From: CBDFKK01 sp965248815
GTDB taxonomy: Bacteria; Pseudomonadota; Alphaproteobacteria; SMXP01
DNA length: 64,000 nucleotides
Assembly: GCA_965248815.1 (NCBI GenBank)
Contig: CBDFKK010000008.1
Span: 806,001-870,000 of the forward strand
Reading direction: 5' to 3'
The notes below the pieces were generated by a model, which ran no database searches, was not told where the DNA came from, and saw only the letters and a list, made by a program, of their open reading frames with translations. Of this stretch, positions 62,324 to 64,000 are shown one piece after another. The position numbers and the translations under genes were made by a program. Within the stretch, counting starts at the first letter, position 1, and every line of letters starts with the position of its first letter.

Positions 62324-63878
62324 TTAAGCCTGTGCGGGAACTTGATTGGTGCTCGTGCTCCGTGGTCGGCCCAAGTAACTACCGGGCTCAACGTCGGGAT
62401 ATAGCTCATCGAGCGGCGTTGAGCGGCCTTCTGGGCCAACAATTCGAGCGTGAATGCGCCGCAATCGCCGCGGATCGGATACGCCACATGAGTGAGCAAT
62501 AACGCCCACCTCATGACTCATATTATTGGCATAATTCATGACGCGTACCGCCTTTGACTTTGGATTGAGGCCGCGCTGTAACCTTGCATTGTGCGTCGTG
62601 ACACCTGTCGGGCAAGTGTTCTTGTTGCATTGAAGTGCTTGAATACAGCCAAGTGAAAACATGAAACCTCGCGCCGACACAACAAAGTCGGCTCCCACGC
62701 AAAGAGCCCACGCGACGCTCGAGGGCGTAATCATTTTGCCTGACGCAACAATCTTGATCCGGTCACGCAAACCGTAGCCCTTCACCAAGTCCACGACCAT
62801 GGGCAGACTTTCGGCAATCGGCAGACCCATATGATCCATAAGGCTCATGGGGGGCAGCACCCGTTCCCCCATCCGCACTATCGACCGTAATAAAGTCAGG
62901 AGCACTTTCAATTCCGCGCTCGTGAATTTCTGTGAAAAATTCTTCAAGCCAACCATAAGCGCCCACGACAGCTTTGTATCCAACAGGTTTTCCAGTAACA
63001 GTCCGTACACGGTCGATCAAATCTAGCAGATCAGTAGGACAATCCACTTCGACATGGCGGTTTGGACTTATTGAATCCTGACCCGCGGGTATGCCGCGGA
63101 TTTTTGCAATATCCGACGTCACTTTCTCACCAGGAAGAATACCGCCCTTGCCCGGTTTAGCGCCTTGCCTGAGCTTGAGCTCAAACATTCGAACCTGATC
63201 ATGCGCCGCAAGTTTCTTCAAATGCTTGTCGCAAAGATCGCCCTTCTTATTGCGAACACCATATTTCGCTGTTCCAATTTGAGCGATCAAGTCGCAACCA
63301 CCTTCCAGGTGATAGGGCGATGTTCCGCCTTCGCCCGTATTCATCCAAATTCCGGCCTGCTTCGCACCATTCGACAGGGCTCTAACAGCGACTTTAGAAA
63401 GCGCGCCGTAGCTCATGCCCGAAACATGAAAAAACCGATCCGTCGTATAAGGCTTATCGCAGTACGGCCCGATGGTGACCGGCTCGGGCTCGGCCGCGTC
63501 CTGTTCGAGTTTGGGGAACGGGCAATTGACAAAGATAACTGTACCTTGAGGCCTCAAGTCATAAGTCGATCCAAAGGGAATGGTGTTATCGACATTCTTC
63601 GATGCGCGATAAACCCATTCGCGTTGTGCTCTATTGAACGGCAGTTCTTCGCGATCCATCGCGAAGAAGTACTGCCGGAAGAAGACGCCCAGATGCTCGA
63701 AAAAAGGGCGCAGGCGCCCGATGACCGGGAAGTTTCTTTGGATGGCATTTCGGTTTTGCGTAACGTCAATGATAAAGACGACAACCAACGCCAGCAAGAT
63801 CAGGCCGAGGACAAACACAAAGAGAGTCGCCGCAAAATTAAGAAACGTCATCACATAAGGCGGGAGCATTTCGGCCAT
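62324..63878 (-). pseudogene. Membrane-anchored FMN glutamate-synthase-like protein, frameshifted
   Basis: Two frames together make one family protein. The first (from ATG 63878, with AGGAGG upstream) has a membrane helix (about 8-34) and the FMN barrel up to FITVDSADGGTGAAP. The second resumes with MSLMDHMGLPIAESLP, the conserved ASGKM segment, the iron-sulfur cysteines (CIQALQCNKNTCP) and ends at 62324. The break is one extra base in a run of six G (plus strand, 62849-62854). It is a candidate sequencing error, or a recent pseudogene. The family resembles the GltB FMN domain without the amidotransferase, and its substrate is unknown. It heads the set with the Rieske/ThDP and maeB genes. Confidence 0.82.
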
Positions 63879-64000
63879 AACGTCCTCCTGACTGCTTTGC
63901 ACAACCTTTTCAACGGCTATCTAGTTCGGAAGGTGATCATACATGATGAGAGCGGCAGAAGAGGATAGCTCAGATGACGCGATCACAAATACTTTAGAAC

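Noticed and set aside
1..64000. tRNA, rRNA, CRISPR arrays, prophage or defence genes
   Set aside because: Read through for T-loop consensus, regular spaced repeats, integrases and phage or defence families; none was found apart from the single IS3-type element.

Overview
The window is a stretch of an alphaproteobacterial chromosome. The evidence is the CtrA/ChpT cell-cycle phosphorelay, a Caulobacter-type fliF-fliG-fliH(flbE)-fliN-flbD-flhA order, a remnant of the CtrA cofactor gene sciP next to flgE, scattered GANTC sites, and single-copy genes typical of this class (DUF4167, prmC, prfA, ptsP, lysC, ubiG; argJ next to secA). The order or genus cannot be fixed from the sequence alone. No tRNA, rRNA, CRISPR array or prophage was seen.

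Layout. 1-11.3 kb: the end of flgE, an IS3-family insertion sequence that has removed the front half of sciP, then a collinear flagellar block (fliF, fliG, fliH, fliN, flbD, flhA, flhF, flhG). 11.4-16.5 kb: a small membrane protein, lemA and two tandem DUF2207 genes, the first frameshifted, then two REP-like hairpins. 16.7-20.2 kb: yajQ, fliJ (with an in-frame amber codon) and fliI on the minus strand, divergent from ctrA, which ends at a clear terminator. 20.3-26.7 kb: a secreted cyclase-family protein, a large class A penicillin-binding protein and a periplasmic PQQ dehydrogenase. 26.9-29.3 kb: cheR, a CheY-like regulator and chpT, divergent from a DUF3553 gene. 29.3-34.1 kb: cysQ, a small membrane protein and a ydbH-ynbE-ydbL envelope lipid-transport operon. 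34.7-39.8 kb: an M23 peptidase, clpB and a DUF4167 gene. 40-47 kb: prmC, prfA, a RodZ-like gene, ptsP and lysC, all on minus. 47.2-54.9 kb: ubiG, DUF1178, a nitrilase-family hydrolase, glutaredoxin, comF, cutA, a methyltransferase, mutT, argJ and a parvulin. 55-57.9 kb: secA, preceded by a possible leader ORF. 58-63.9 kb: a minus-strand gene set of a membrane-anchored FMN glutamate-synthase-like protein (frameshifted), a Rieske/thiamine-diphosphate fusion enzyme and a malic enzyme with a phosphotransacetylase domain.

How the parts connect. ctrA, chpT and the sciP remnant belong to the circuit that times flagellar class II transcription, and FlbD acts one step later. Two lesions hit this regulon: sciP has lost its N-terminal half to an IS, and fliJ has a nonsense codon. 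Two other lesions (DUF2207 copy 1 and the glutamate-synthase-like gene) lie in short homopolymers and could be sequencing errors. The most unusual protein is the Rieske/ThDP fusion. Its place between an FMN oxidoreductase and a malic enzyme-PTA suggests, as inference only, a pyruvate or acetyl-phosphate module.
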